Notes: generated by a model not told the origin, from the sequence alone. A DNA stretch of 64,000 nt from Catenulispora sp. MAP5-51 (GCF_041261205.1 NZ_JBGCCH010000001.1:186001-250000), one strand, 5' to 3'; positions 42,560-51,510 are shown, counted from the stretch's first letter. Made by a program: numbers and translations.

Positions 42560-43795
42560 CTACTTCAGACTCGATCCGCTGACCGCGGGCTTGCCGGCCC
42601 CCAGGAAGAAGATCCCGGGGTAGCCGGCCGTGGAGAACTTGTCGTTGACGTTGGCATCCAGCACCGAATCGCGGATCGTCAGGGTGCCGGTGCGGTTGTT
42701 GCTGACGTAGAACACCGCGCCGCCGCCCTCGTTGGCGTCGTTGTGCTCGATGCGGGTGCCGGCGATCGTGACGGTGTAGTCGTCGCCGTCGGTGTAGATC
42801 GCCCCGCCGCTGCCGCCGCCCGGCGTGCCGGCCTCGGCGGGGTTGGCGCCGGTGCCGATGGCCTTGTTGTAGGACATGACGCAGTCGATGACGTCCCAGG
42901 ACACGCCGATGCTGCTCAGCGCGCCGCCGTTGGAGCACACTCCGCCCTGGCCCGCGCTGCCGCCGAAGGTGCTGTCGACGACGTAGACCGGCAGGTTCTG
43001 GTACTGCTGCAGCGCCCGCACCGCCGCGCCGCCGAGGTCGGGCCCGGTGGAGTCGCAGCGGTTGCCGGTGAAGCGGGCGTTGACGATCGCCAGCCTGCCG
43101 CCGCTGGCGAACACCGCGCCGCCCCCGCCGCCGGAGGCCTGCTGCCCGGTCGAGTTGCCGTCGGCGAAGGTGATGTTCTGCAGCGTCAGCTGTGGCTGGG
43201 ACTGGTTCTGGCAGTGCGACGTGATCCAGGTCTGGGCCTTGTCGCAGGTGTTCATGTACAGGATCCGGCGCGTGCCGCCGCCGCTGAGCGTGACCCGGCC
43301 GCCGCCGTCGAGCACGACGCGCGCGGAGGTGTTGACCACCTTGGCGGTGGCGGCCATCGTGATCACGACCGGCGCCGCGCCGCACGAGAAGGTGATCACC
43401 CCGCCCTTGGCGACGGCCGCGACCACGGCCGCCGAGGTGCAGCCGGCCGCCGTGCCGTCGCCGACGACGGTGGTGGGGTGCGAGGTGTCGACCGGCTGGC
43501 CCGCCGCCGGGATCGGGGCGTGGCCGTCGGGGTTGCCGAAGGATGCCGGCGGCGCGGCGGCCGTGCTTGTCGAAGGTGACGGCGACGACGCCGCCGAGGA
43601 GGACGGATGCGTCGGAGTAGCGCTGGTCCCGCTCATGCTCGCCGCTGAAGCAGAAGTCGCCGAACTCGCCGCCGGCTTGCCCTGCGCGGAGGCGGACGTC
43701 GACGTGGCGGAACTACAGGCCGCCGCGGCACTCACCGACAGGGCGACGGCGATGACCGCGAACGACGTTCGAACGAGTGGTCGCTTGGAAGGCAC
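42560..43795 (-). CDS. lipoprotein with right-handed beta-helix
   Basis: A 411-residue secreted lipoprotein. The signal peptide and lipobox (FAVIAVALSVSAAAACSS, Cys near residue 27) are followed by a Ser/Ala/Thr-rich stalk to about residue 95. A parallel beta-helix follows: GVITFSCGAAPVVITMAATAKV, VVLDGGGRVTLSGGG, LTLQNITFADGNS, GGGAVFASGGRLAIVNARFTGN, and ILDANVND-like turns. Such polymorphic-repeat helices bind or cleave polysaccharides, but no pectate-lyase active site is evident. Pairs of Cys (CDKAQTWITSHCQN) suggest disulfides. It is upstream of the hypothetical gene on the same strand. Confidence 0.8.
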   Translation of the reverse strand: MPSKRPLVRTSFAVIAVALSVSAAAACSSATSTSASAQGKPAASSATSASAASMSGTSATPTHPSSSAASSPSPSTSTAAAPPASFGNPDGHAPIPAAGQPVDTSHPTTVVGDGTAAGCTSAAVVAAVAKGGVITFSCGAAPVVITMAATAKVVNTSARVVLDGGGRVTLSGGGTRRILYMNTCDKAQTWITSHCQNQSQPQLTLQNITFADGNSTGQQASGGGGGAVFASGGRLAIVNARFTGNRCDSTGPDLGGAAVRALQQYQNLPVYVVDSTFGGSAGQGGVCSNGGALSSIGVSWDVIDCVMSYNKAIGTGANPAEAGTPGGGSGGAIYTDGDDYTVTIAGTRIEHNDANEGGGAVFYVSNNRTGTLTIRDSVLDANVNDKFSTAGYPGIFFLGAGKPAVSGSSLK

Positions 43796-43865
43796 CCGCA
43801 GAGACTAGCCCCTGGGCGTCGTCGATCAGGGCGCTTTGACCGAGGCGAAACCCGGCGCGCAGACG

Positions 43866-44828
43866 TCAGTGCCCCTGCTCGTCCGGCAACGCCCACCGCC
43901 ACACACACGTCCGGATCCCCTTGCCGTTCTCGGCCAGGTACGGCACCTCCCGCGCCGCGCTGCCGTCCTGCAGGGCGCTGTCATAGACCAGGCAGGCCTG
44001 GCGCGCCAGCACGACGGCGTCGCCGGAGACGGTGACCATCTCCGGGCAGCCGGTGCCCCTGTCATGGGTCGGCGCGGGAAGCCCGTCGGGCCAGAACTGG
44101 GTCGCGGAGGTGGTGCTGAGCGGGCATTCGTAGGCGAGGCGGACGGCGGTGGCGACATAGTTCGTCTGGGACTGGGAGGCCTTCGACGTCTTGAGCGCTT
44201 CCAGGGCGTTGTAGGCGGCGACGACCGGCGCCGGGTACGCGCCGCCGGACAGGCGGCGGGAAAGGGCGTTGGCCCGCACCGTCTGGTAGCCGCCGCCGGT
44301 GGTCTGCACGCCCAGGACGGTGTCGCCGACGTCCGGCATCGCCGGGCCGCCGACGGGGGTGAGGACGGCGGGCTGGCCCGCCAGGTCCTTCCGCAGCCCG
44401 GACAGCAGCGTCTGCAGGTCCGCCTGCGGCAGCTGGAACCAGAAATCGGAGCCGAGCAGGACGCTGCCGCCGGCGTAGACCGCGATCTCCGGAGGCTGAT
44501 AGCCCAGCGAGCCGAAGGGGCTGTTGCCGCCGACGGAGCTCAGCTCGGCGACCCGGGCACCGCGGATGGACACCGGCGGGATCGAAGCCACGATCAGCGG
44601 CGGCGACATGACGCCGCCGCCGTCGGAGGGCGGCGTCGGCGTCGATGTCAGTGTCGATGTCGATGTCAGTGCCAGTGTCGGCGACAGGGGCGCGGTGATG
44701 CTCGGCGAAGGAGGACCGGAGGGCGTCCCGCCGCCGGCGGCCGAGGGCTTCGCCGGCGTCGTGGAGCACGCTGCCGTCAGACAGGCGACCGCCGCCAGAC
44801 ACAGCGCAGCCCGAATCCTTGAAGCCAT
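43866..44828 (-). CDS. lipoprotein of unknown function
   Basis: A 320-residue lipoprotein. The signal MASRIRAALCLAAVACLTAACST has a lipobox LTAAC, followed by a Pro/Ser/Thr linker to about residue 80 partly coded by short TGT-CGA-type repeats (44635-44680). The folded part contains PVSIRGARVAELSSVGGNSPFGSLGY and several Cys near the C-terminus (ECPLS, GCPEM, QACLV, TCVWRW), compatible with disulfides. No family was recognised. It lies between the beta-helix lipoprotein (same strand) and the divergent phosphate transporter. Confidence 0.68.
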   Translation of the reverse strand: MASRIRAALCLAAVACLTAACSTTPAKPSAAGGGTPSGPPSPSITAPLSPTLALTSTSTLTSTPTPPSDGGGVMSPPLIVASIPPVSIRGARVAELSSVGGNSPFGSLGYQPPEIAVYAGGSVLLGSDFWFQLPQADLQTLLSGLRKDLAGQPAVLTPVGGPAMPDVGDTVLGVQTTGGGYQTVRANALSRRLSGGAYPAPVVAAYNALEALKTSKASQSQTNYVATAVRLAYECPLSTTSATQFWPDGLPAPTHDRGTGCPEMVTVSGDAVVLARQACLVYDSALQDGSAAREVPYLAENGKGIRTCVWRWALPDEQGH

Positions 44829-44997
44829 ACCGATCCCCGTCCCTCGCGGCCTGTCTCAGGGTACGAGTTCCCCGGACCGCGCTCCCCAGGATGCATTGGA
44901 CACTCTCCCAACACAAGGCGATGCCCAGGTGAAACCAGATGAATAGAGCGTGCGCCCCGCACCAACCTTCTCCGTCAACGTTTCCGCAGGCCCCATG

Positions 44998-45007
44998 CGG
45001 TTAACCG
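44998..45007. promoter_or_regulatory. 10-bp palindrome just before the PiT start
   Basis: CGGTTAACCG lies eight bases before the GTG of the phosphate transporter, close enough to control translation or transcription start. A typical actinobacterial PhoP box (GTTCACC direct repeats) was looked for in the 186-bp gap and not seen. Confidence 0.4.
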
Positions 45008-45014
45008 ACCGACT

Positions 45015-46172
45015 GTGACTGGCAACAGCGTCCTGCTCGCGCTCGTGGTGGCCACAGCGCTGGGCTTCGACTTCACCAACGGTTTCCATGACACCGGCAA
45101 CGCGATGGCCACCTCCATCGCCACCGGCGCGCTCCCGCCCCGGGTCGCCGTCGCCGTGTCCAGCGTGCTGAATCTCGTCGGCGCGTTCTTGTCCTTCAGC
45201 GTCGCGGCGACCATCGCCAGCGGGCTGGTCCAGACGCATCTGGTGACGCTTCCGATGGTGTTCGCCGGGCTGGCCGGGGGCATCCTGTGGAACCTCGCCA
45301 CCTGGTACCTGGGGCTGCCCTCCAGTTCCTCGCACGCGCTGATCGGCGGGGTCGTCGGAGCGAGTCTGGCCGCCGCCGGCGGGCACGCCGTGCAGTGGCA
45401 CGGCATCACCTCCAAGGTGATCCTGCCCGCCGTGCTGTCGCCGGTGATCGCCGGGATGGTGGCGGCCGTGGGGACGTTCCTGGTCTACCGGATCACCCGC
45501 AAGGTGCCGGACGGGCTGCGCGGCCGGGGCTTCCGGCTCGGGCAGATCGGCTCGGCGTCGATGGTCTCCCTGGCGTACGGCACCAACGACGCGCAGAAGA
45601 CCATGGGCATCATCACCCTGGCGCTGATCGCCAACGGCTCGCTCGGCGCGCACGCCAAGGCCCCGGTGTGGGTCATCGTCTCCTGCGCCCTGGCGATCAG
45701 CCTGGGCACCTACGTCGGCGGCTGGCGCGTGATCAGGACGCTGGGCAAGGGTCTGGTGGAGATCGAGTCGCCGCAGGGCATGGCCGCCGAGTCGGCCTCC
45801 GCCGCGGTGATCCTGCTCTCCAGCAGCTTCGGCTACTCGCTGTCCACCACGCACGTGGCCACCGGCTCGATCCTGGGCTCCGGCGTCGGCAAGACCGGCG
45901 CGGAGGTGCGCTGGTCGGTCGCGGGCCGGATGGCGTTCGCCTGGGTCCTGACGCTGCCGGCCGCCGGCCTGGTCGGCGCCGTGGCCTACGCGACGTCCCA
46001 CAGCATCGGCGGGACCGCCGGCACCTCCACCATCTTCGTGGTGCTCGCCGCCTGCGTGACCGGGATCTACCTGGCCTCGCGCCGCACCGCGGTGACGGCG
46101 TCGAACGTCAACAGCCAGTGGTCCGGGTCGGTGACGCCGGGGCGTCCGGTCCCGGCCGGCGCGGCCGCGTGA
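45015..46172 (+). CDS. pit: PiT-family low-affinity inorganic phosphate transporter
   Basis: A 385-residue membrane protein with about ten helices. The PiT signature occurs twice as the family's inverted repeat: GFDFTNGFHDTGNAMATSIATGAL near residue 17, and SLAYGTNDAQKTMGIITLAL near 188. PSSSSHALIGGVVGA near 95 and LSTTHVATGSILGSG near 280 are the matching second motifs. It imports phosphate (as metal phosphate) with protons or sodium. The start is GTG 45015. The small membrane protein 40 bases downstream is probably its accessory subunit. It reads towards the amino acid permease gene. Confidence 0.92.
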   Translation: MTGNSVLLALVVATALGFDFTNGFHDTGNAMATSIATGALPPRVAVAVSSVLNLVGAFLSFSVAATIASGLVQTHLVTLPMVFAGLAGGILWNLATWYLGLPSSSSHALIGGVVGASLAAAGGHAVQWHGITSKVILPAVLSPVIAGMVAAVGTFLVYRITRKVPDGLRGRGFRLGQIGSASMVSLAYGTNDAQKTMGIITLALIANGSLGAHAKAPVWVIVSCALAISLGTYVGGWRVIRTLGKGLVEIESPQGMAAESASAAVILLSSSFGYSLSTTHVATGSILGSGVGKTGAEVRWSVAGRMAFAWVLTLPAAGLVGAVAYATSHSIGGTAGTSTIFVVLAACVTGIYLASRRTAVTASNVNSQWSGSVTPGRPVPAGAAA

Positions 46173-46212
46173 GCGCGCGGCGACATGACGGCGTGACGAC
46201 CGAAGGGAACCG

Positions 46213-46470
46213 GTGACCGTGAACTCCTGGATCAATCTCAACGCCCTGTGGAAGATCGTCGTGATCGGCCTGCTCGCCGGTGCCGGTCTGCCCGCGCTGT
46301 TCGCCGTCGGACTACGGGCGCTCGCACCGCGCGCCGGCGAGCAGGCCGGCTCGGGGACCGCCGCCGAGACGACGGGTGACCTGCGCGGCAAGCTGGCCGC
46401 GGGGCTCTGCTTCGTCGGCGTGCTCGCCGCCATGGCCTGGGGCGTCTACAGCATCGTCCACAACAGCTGA
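46213..46470 (+). CDS. small two-helix membrane protein in operon with pit
   Basis: An 85-residue protein starting GTG 46213 with GAAGGGAACC upstream. Helices lie at about 13-33 (LWKIVVIGLLAGAGLPALFAV) and 62-80 (LAAGLCFVGVLAAMAWGVYSI), linked by a polar loop. Homologous short proteins follow pit genes in many actinomycetes, so it is likely a transporter partner. Its last 159 bases run antisense to the 3' end of the permease gene on the other strand. Helix pattern and context support this strand as truly coding. Confidence 0.72.
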   Translation: MTVNSWINLNALWKIVVIGLLAGAGLPALFAVGLRALAPRAGEQAGSGTAAETTGDLRGKLAAGLCFVGVLAAMAWGVYSIVHNS

Positions 46471-47844
46471 CCGGCTCGGCCGGCCGCGCTGCGCGAGCAG
46501 CCCGCCGAGGCCGACCAGGCACGCCAGGAGCGCCGACATCCCGGCGAATCCGAGGACTGCCACGGAGGCGGCGCAGGCGATCGCCGCGACAACGCGCAGC
46601 CGGCCCGTCAGCACCCGCGTCGCCGAGGCCATGGAGGCGACGTAGACGACCAGGAACAGGGACGTCGTCAGGGTGATCATCCGGGTCGCGTCGACGAGAC
46701 CGAAGGCCTCGGCGGTCAGCTCGACGCCGCCGGCCAGGGCGATCCAGGCGAAGAAACCGCGGGTGCCGGCGGCCGGTGCGTTATCAGGGGTCTGCTGCGA
46801 CTGCGACTGCGACTGCGACTGCGACTGCGACCGCGGCGGCTGCTGCTCGCTGCGAAGGTGCGCCAACAACGCGGCCGCTCCGGTCATGTAGGCGTTCACC
46901 GCCGCCAGCGTCAGCAGCACCGCCGCGCCGGCGGCGACAGCCGGTCCCACAGACCCGATGGCGACCCGCAGCAGGTCCGCCGCCGGCACGGTTCCGGCGG
47001 CGCCGGCTCCCAGGACCGCGACCACCGCCGCGGCCAGCGCCAGGTACACGACCGTCGTGACGGCGAAGGCGATCGCGGTGATGCGGGGCAGGGAGCGCGC
47101 GGGGTCGGCGAGCCGCCGGGTCAGCGGGGCGGCCGCCTCCCAGCCGACGAAGGACAGCATGAGCACCGATGCCGCCGAGCCGATCGCCGTCCAGCCGTGC
47201 GGGGCGAAGGGCGTCCAGTGCGAGGCCCGCGAGTGCGGCAGCGAACCGGCGACGGCGACGACGACCACGGTGAGCAGCAGACCGACCAGGACCATCTGCA
47301 CGGCGGTCCCGGCGCGGGCCCCCGCGGTGGTCAGGGCCGTGACCGCGGCCAGCAGCAGGGCGGCGGCCAGGCAGGTGGCGCCGCGTCCGCCGCCGGTCAG
47401 CGCGGTGACGTAGCCGGCGCCGATCAGGCAGACCACCGGAGCGCCGAGCACCACGGCGATCAGGAAGCACCAGCCCACGGCGCGTCCGGCACGGCGGCCC
47501 AGGCCCGCGGCGGTGTAGGCGATGACGCCGCCGCCGTCGGGGAAGCGGGTGCCCAGGGCGGTGAAGACGAGGGCGAACAGACCCGAGACCGCGAGCAGGC
47601 CGGCCCAGGCCAGGACCGAGGCCGGGCCGGCGATCTTGGCGGCCAGGCCCGGGAGCATCAGCAGGCCGGGGCCGAACAGGGCGCCGACGTAGAGGGCGAC
47701 GCCGCGGGGGACCGACAGGGGGCGGGCGGCGGCTGACTCAGTGGTGCCGCCGGTGCCGCCAGTGCCGCCAGTGCCGCCAGTGCCGCCAGTGCCGCCGGCA
47801 GCGGCGTGCGGCCTCTTCGCCCTGGTCACCTCGAGAATCGTCAT
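46312..47844 (-). CDS. APC-family amino acid permease
   Basis: A 510-residue membrane transporter with about 12 helices. The N-terminal LSVPRGVALYVGALFGPGLLMLPGLAAKIAGPASVLAWAG matches the unwound first helix of APC permeases, and FVGWEAAAPLTRRLADPARSLPRITAIAF near residue 240 is the conserved mid-region. Two simple-sequence stretches interrupt it: Gly-Gly-Thr repeats near residues 15-36 and a Ser-Gln run near 338-350. The C-terminal 55 residues lie antisense to the pit partner gene and are unlike a transporter, so the ancestral stop was probably earlier. ATG 47844 is used. A divergent Lrp gene suggests amino-acid-responsive control. Confidence 0.85.
   Translation of the reverse strand: MTILEVTRAKRPHAAAGGTGGTGGTGGTGGTGGTTESAAARPLSVPRGVALYVGALFGPGLLMLPGLAAKIAGPASVLAWAGLLAVSGLFALVFTALGTRFPDGGGVIAYTAAGLGRRAGRAVGWCFLIAVVLGAPVVCLIGAGYVTALTGGGRGATCLAAALLLAAVTALTTAGARAGTAVQMVLVGLLLTVVVVAVAGSLPHSRASHWTPFAPHGWTAIGSAASVLMLSFVGWEAAAPLTRRLADPARSLPRITAIAFAVTTVVYLALAAAVVAVLGAGAAGTVPAADLLRVAIGSVGPAVAAGAAVLLTLAAVNAYMTGAAALLAHLRSEQQPPRSQSQSQSQSQSQQTPDNAPAAGTRGFFAWIALAGGVELTAEAFGLVDATRMITLTTSLFLVVYVASMASATRVLTGRLRVVAAIACAASVAVLGFAGMSALLACLVGLGGLLAQRGRPSRSAVVDDAVDAPGHGGEHADEAEPRGQLAAQVTRRLGGGPRAGLLAGARCERP
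46795..46830. repeat. six-fold CTGCGA tandem repeat
   Basis: Six exact copies of CTGCGA lie within the permease gene, coding on the minus strand for the alternating Ser-Gln stretch in a loop between helices. Copy change keeps the frame. Confidence 0.95.
47744..47806. repeat. seven-fold 9-bp tandem repeat
   Basis: Seven copies of GTGCCGCC(A/G) code for Gly-Gly-Thr repeats in the N-terminal cytoplasmic tail of the permease. The first and last copies end in G, the inner five are identical. A candidate length polymorphism between strains. Confidence 0.92.
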
Positions 47845-47949
47845 GCTTAGAGCGTGCCAGGAAAGGCGCGGCACGCGATGGCAAAGTTTGCCGGTGATGG
47901 CGGCCGTGGTGCAATCTTCTGTCAGGAAACCAGGACCGAGGAGAATTCC

Positions 47950-48432
47950 ATGCCGGAAGTCATTCTGGACTCGACTGATCGAGCCATCCTGGCCCGTCTG
48001 CAGCGCGACGGCCGCATCGCCAACGTGGATCTGGCCGAGCAGATCTCCTTGTCGCCGTCCTCGTGCCTGCGCCGCACCAAGGCTCTGGAGACGCAGGGCG
48101 TCATCGCCGGCTACCGGGCCGAGCTGGACCGGGAGGCCCTCGGCCTGGGCCTGACGGTCTTCATCGAACTCAAGGCCGCCCGCCACTCCCGCGAGGTCTC
48201 CCGCCAGGTGGAGGCCGCACTCACCGCGATCCCGGCGGTCGTCGCCTGCCACCTGGTCTCCGGCGACGCCGACTTCCTCGTCGAGGCGGTCGTCCCGAGC
48301 CTGGCGGTCTATGAGGAGGTGCTCCTGGACCACATCCTGGCCATCGAGGGCGTGAACTCGGTGCGCAGCACCTTCGCGCTGCGCACCGTCCTGAGCCGAG
48401 GCCCGCTGCCGCTGGGCAGTCGCAGACCATAG
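47950..48432 (+). CDS. Lrp/AsnC-family transcriptional regulator
   Basis: A 160-residue regulator. The helix-turn-helix at residues 5-60 reads LDSTDRAILARLQRDGRIANVDLAEQISLSPSSCLRRTKALETQGVI. The RAM ligand domain at 65-150 includes VACHLVSGDADFLVEAVVPSLAVYEEVLLDHILAIEGV. ATG 47950 has GAGGAG six bases upstream. It is divergent from the amino acid permease, 105 bp away. Lrp proteins bind amino acids and control transport or catabolism, so the permease is the likely target. Confidence 0.92.
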   Translation: MPEVILDSTDRAILARLQRDGRIANVDLAEQISLSPSSCLRRTKALETQGVIAGYRAELDREALGLGLTVFIELKAARHSREVSRQVEAALTAIPAVVACHLVSGDADFLVEAVVPSLAVYEEVLLDHILAIEGVNSVRSTFALRTVLSRGPLPLGSRRP

Positions 48433-48503
48433 CGGCCCGCGCGCAGAACCCTTCCAATACTGTTCGCCGCAAATGCCCGGCCCATTAACAGGGTTCTGTC
48501 ATC

Positions 48504-50087
48504 ATGACGGCCATGACCGATCCGGCTGCACAGGATTGCTGTGGCCTCACCCGTCGCGACCTCGTCCGGCTCGCCGCCGCCGGGGCCGGGGCGGGTCTGG
48601 TCCTCCCGGGCCTGGTGCCCGCTCCGGCCGCCGCCGCGGCCGCTCAGGGACTGTTCCCGCAGGACCTGGAAATGGTGACGGTCACCGACACCGGCTTCGT
48701 GCTGACCTGGTACACCGCCGCCGCGCCGACGCCGGCGATCCCGTACCAGCCCGGCCAGGAGCCGGCGCCGGTGGCCTGCGACGGCCTCGTGCGCTACGGC
48801 ACGCACCCGGACCGCCTGGACCGGATCGCGGTGCAGCGGCACGGGGACACCGCCTACCACCAGGTGGAAGTCGACGGCCTGCGGCCCGGGACGACGTACT
48901 ACTACCAGGCCCTGTCCGGCGGGGTGCCGGCCACGGCGCGGATGCTGCCGCAGCTGACGTTCCCGGCCGGCGGCATCGTCATCCCGCCCGACCCCACCAA
49001 CAGCCAGCTGCTGGCGATCCTGGCGCAGCTGCTGTCCTCCGGGATCGTGCTGTCCGCCGCCCCGGGGCGGGTCACGACCCTGGTTCCGCCGCGCGGCCGG
49101 CACCTGTTCTCGCTGGCGCTGGCCAACGACCTGCACGTCGGGGAGACCGTGAGCGGTCTGGCCACGGCGAGCTTCCCGCCCGGGTTCAGCCAGGCGCCGG
49201 GGCTGCCGCCGTATCCGGAGGTGATGGCCGAGTCGATGATCGCCGACGCCGGCCGGCGCGGCGCCGACGTGCTGCTCGTGGCCGGCGACCTCAGCTCCGC
49301 CGCGCTGCCGGCCGAGCTGGCCGGCTCCAAGCAGCTGCTGGACCGGTTCGGGCGCCTGACCCTGGACGGCCGGCTGGACGCGGGCCGCCGCTACGTCGTG
49401 GCCCGCGGCAACCACGACCAGCCGAAGACCGGCGCCGGATATCAGAGCTGCCCGACGGTCGGCGACACCGGATACAACGACTGCGTCCCGACCGTCTACG
49501 ACCTGCCCCAGGGCCGCCTCACCAGCACGCACCTGGCCGGGCTGCGGATCATCGGCCTGGACACCACGACCCTGAACACCCCCGGCGGCGCGCTCGACGA
49601 CGCGCAGTTCGCGCAGCTGGCCGACCTCCTGGCCGACGACCCGCACCGCCCCACGCTGGTGTTCGGCCACCACCCGGTGACCGACGCCTCGGCGCTGTCC
49701 ACGATCGCCGGCCCGTCCTTCGACCTGGACCGCTCCGACGCGGCCCGGCTGGAGGCGCTCTACGCCAGGACTCCGGGGGTGTTCCTGCACCACGCCGGAC
49801 ACACGCACCGCAACCTGCGCACCACCTCGCCGGCGGCGCCCGGCGTCGACTTCCTGGAAGTCGCCGCGACCAAGGAGTACCCGGGAGGATTCGCACTGCT
49901 GAAGGTGTACGAGGGCGGATACATGACGAACTTCTACAAGTCCTCCAGCGCCCTGGCCCGGCAATGGAGCCAGACCACCAGCGGCGAGTACCTGGGCCTG
50001 TACCCGGCCTACACCCTCGGCTCGGCCACCGACCGGAACCATGTCGCGCACCGCGACTTCACCGACGGGAGAGGCCCGATCGCGTAG
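48504..50087 (+). CDS. Tat-exported metallophosphoesterase
   Basis: A 527-residue protein. The twin-arginine signal (GLTRRDLVRLAAAGAGAGLVLPG, residues 14-36) is followed by a purple-acid-phosphatase-like Fn3 domain (YHQVEVDGLRPGTTYYYQALSGG near 115). The calcineurin-type phosphoesterase domain has metal ligands in NDLHVGE near 207, AGDLSSA near 258, ARGNHDQPKTG near 298, FGHHPV near 388 and HHAGHTHRN near 430. It should hydrolyse phosphate esters outside the membrane after folding with metals inside. Two Cys pairs are near the N-terminus and in CPTVGDTGYNDC. It follows the Lrp gene by 71 bases on the same strand but likely has its own promoter. Confidence 0.87.
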   Translation: MTAMTDPAAQDCCGLTRRDLVRLAAAGAGAGLVLPGLVPAPAAAAAAQGLFPQDLEMVTVTDTGFVLTWYTAAAPTPAIPYQPGQEPAPVACDGLVRYGTHPDRLDRIAVQRHGDTAYHQVEVDGLRPGTTYYYQALSGGVPATARMLPQLTFPAGGIVIPPDPTNSQLLAILAQLLSSGIVLSAAPGRVTTLVPPRGRHLFSLALANDLHVGETVSGLATASFPPGFSQAPGLPPYPEVMAESMIADAGRRGADVLLVAGDLSSAALPAELAGSKQLLDRFGRLTLDGRLDAGRRYVVARGNHDQPKTGAGYQSCPTVGDTGYNDCVPTVYDLPQGRLTSTHLAGLRIIGLDTTTLNTPGGALDDAQFAQLADLLADDPHRPTLVFGHHPVTDASALSTIAGPSFDLDRSDAARLEALYARTPGVFLHHAGHTHRNLRTTSPAAPGVDFLEVAATKEYPGGFALLKVYEGGYMTNFYKSSSALARQWSQTTSGEYLGLYPAYTLGSATDRNHVAHRDFTDGRGPIA

Positions 50088-50223
50088 GGCGCGCGGCACG
50101 GGGGAACCGCAACCCCACAGCGCTCGAACCCGGGCCCCTCCCGCCTTCCCAGTGGACTCCGCCGACAGCCCGAACTCCAGGGCCGAACGGCCCCCATGTG
50201 CCGGGGCGGCCGGGACCTTCGCC

Positions 50224-50252
50224 CCTGGCCGCGCGGCGGCGGCGCGGCCAGG
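50224..50252. terminator. GC-rich hairpin after the metallophosphoesterase
   Basis: CCTGGCCGCGC (50224-50234) pairs with GCGCGGCCAGG (50242-50252). It lies 137 bases past the phosphoesterase stop and 48 bases before the universal stress protein start, so it either ends the first transcript or lies in the leader of the second. Confidence 0.55.
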
Positions 50253-50299
50253 CTGGGTAACGGGCGAATCGTGCGTTTCGCGCCGGGACGGAGGACGTC

Positions 50300-51253
50300 A
50301 TGACCGCTCCCACTCCCGCTCTCGCTCTTGCCCCTGTGGTTGTCGGCCTGGACGAGACGGACCACAGTCCCCACGCGCTGGAGTTCGCGGGGCGCGAGGC
50401 CGCGCTGCGGTGCGCACCGCTATGGCTCGCGCACACCTACCACCGGGCCCCGCCGGCTGCCGTCGACACGGCGGGTGCGGAGATACCGGTCCAGACAGTG
50501 CTCGACCAGGAGATCGAGCCGCTGGCCGAGGCCGTGACACAGATGCGCGCCGACCACCCGGACACCCCGATCCGCACCTACGCGCTTCCCGGCTCACCCG
50601 CACCGGCACTCGTGGCCCTGGCCCAAGGCGCGTCGCTGCTGGTGCTCGGCCATGACCGGGGCGGCCTCGCCGGGATGCTGCTCGGCTCGGTCGCGCTGCG
50701 GACCATGGCCCACGCGCCCTGCCCGGTGGCCGTCGCACGGGGCGCCCGGCGTGGGATGAACCGGGTGCTGGCCGGCGTCGACATCAGCGATGCCGCCGGC
50801 GGCCGGGCCCAGTTGGGCTTCGCCTTCGACGAGGCGGTCAGGCGCGCCGCGGACCTGCTGGTCCTGCCCGCGTGGGAGGACCAAAGCGCCTTCCATCCCG
50901 ATCCCACCGCTGACTACACCCTTGAGCACCTCGCGGCGCTCGCCGACGACTACCGCGAGCGTCTGGACGCGGTGCTGGAGCCGTGGCGGCGCGCGCATCC
51001 CGAGGTCGCCGTCGAGGTCCTGGTGGAGGACGGCTCGGTCGCCCGGAGCCTGGTCGAGGCCAGCGGCTACGCCGACCTGCTGGTCGTGGGCGCGCATCCC
51101 TACCCGGGCGGTGAGGGGATGCGACTGGGCGGGCTGGCCTACGCGCTGCTGCAACACGCGCGCTGCCCGGTCGTCATGGTGCCCGAGCCCGTGAGCCCAT
51201 GGTCGCCGCCGATCACGGCCGGCACCACGGCCGAAAGACCCGGCCGCCGATGA
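50300..51253 (+). CDS. tandem universal stress protein
   Basis: A 317-residue protein with two UspA domains. The first (10-150) has VVVGLDETDHSPHALEFAGREA and LLVLGHDRGGLAGMLLGSVALRTMAHAPCPVAVARG. The second (155-305) has VLAGVDISDAAGG and LLVVGAHPYPGGEGMRLGGLAYALLQHARCPVVMVPEP. The G-x2-G-x9-G(S/T) ATP loop is recognisable in the first (GHDRGGLAGMLLGS) and degenerate in the second. Such proteins are induced under dormancy, hypoxia or stress. GGAGGACGTC precedes the ATG. Monocistronic. Confidence 0.88.
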   Translation: MTAPTPALALAPVVVGLDETDHSPHALEFAGREAALRCAPLWLAHTYHRAPPAAVDTAGAEIPVQTVLDQEIEPLAEAVTQMRADHPDTPIRTYALPGSPAPALVALAQGASLLVLGHDRGGLAGMLLGSVALRTMAHAPCPVAVARGARRGMNRVLAGVDISDAAGGRAQLGFAFDEAVRRAADLLVLPAWEDQSAFHPDPTADYTLEHLAALADDYRERLDAVLEPWRRAHPEVAVEVLVEDGSVARSLVEASGYADLLVVGAHPYPGGEGMRLGGLAYALLQHARCPVVMVPEPVSPWSPPITAGTTAERPGRR

Positions 51254-51324
51254 CGAACGGCCCTCGCCGAACTCCGCCGCCGGGCGGTTGACTGGACCTG
51301 GTCCATCAACCCCGGGAGGCGATC

Positions 51325-51510
51325 ATGAACACCTCCGCCGACGCCCGGTCGCAGCGTGAGGAGCCGCCGCGGGCCACGCAGCACGGCACGGTCCGGACCA
51401 TTCCCGTAGGCCATGGAAAGGTCCAGGTCCGCAAGTCGTCGAGCCGCAAGCTGCGGGATCTGCCGGAGCTGGATCTGCGGACGCCCTCGGGGCGGATGCT
51501 GCCCTTCTGA
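51325..51510 (+). CDS. small basic protein of unknown function
   Basis: A 61-residue hydrophilic protein: an N-terminal Arg/Glu-rich part, then GTVRTIPVGHGKVQVRKSSSRKLRDLPELDLRTPSGRML. GGGAGGCGATC precedes the ATG. A TGGACC-T-GGTCCA inverted repeat lies at 51293-51305, at a promoter-like distance of about 20 bases. No family was recognised. Coding is supported mainly by the ribosome-binding site and third-position GC. Confidence 0.5.
   Translation: MNTSADARSQREEPPRATQHGTVRTIPVGHGKVQVRKSSSRKLRDLPELDLRTPSGRMLPF

Noticed and set aside
44829..45014. PhoP box before the PiT transporter
   Set aside because: No GTTCACC-type direct repeats were found in the gap; only a short CGGTTAACCG palindrome is present.
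46795..47806. CRISPR-like repeats
   Set aside because: The units are 6 and 9 bases, contiguous and without spacers, and they encode simple amino acid runs within a permease.
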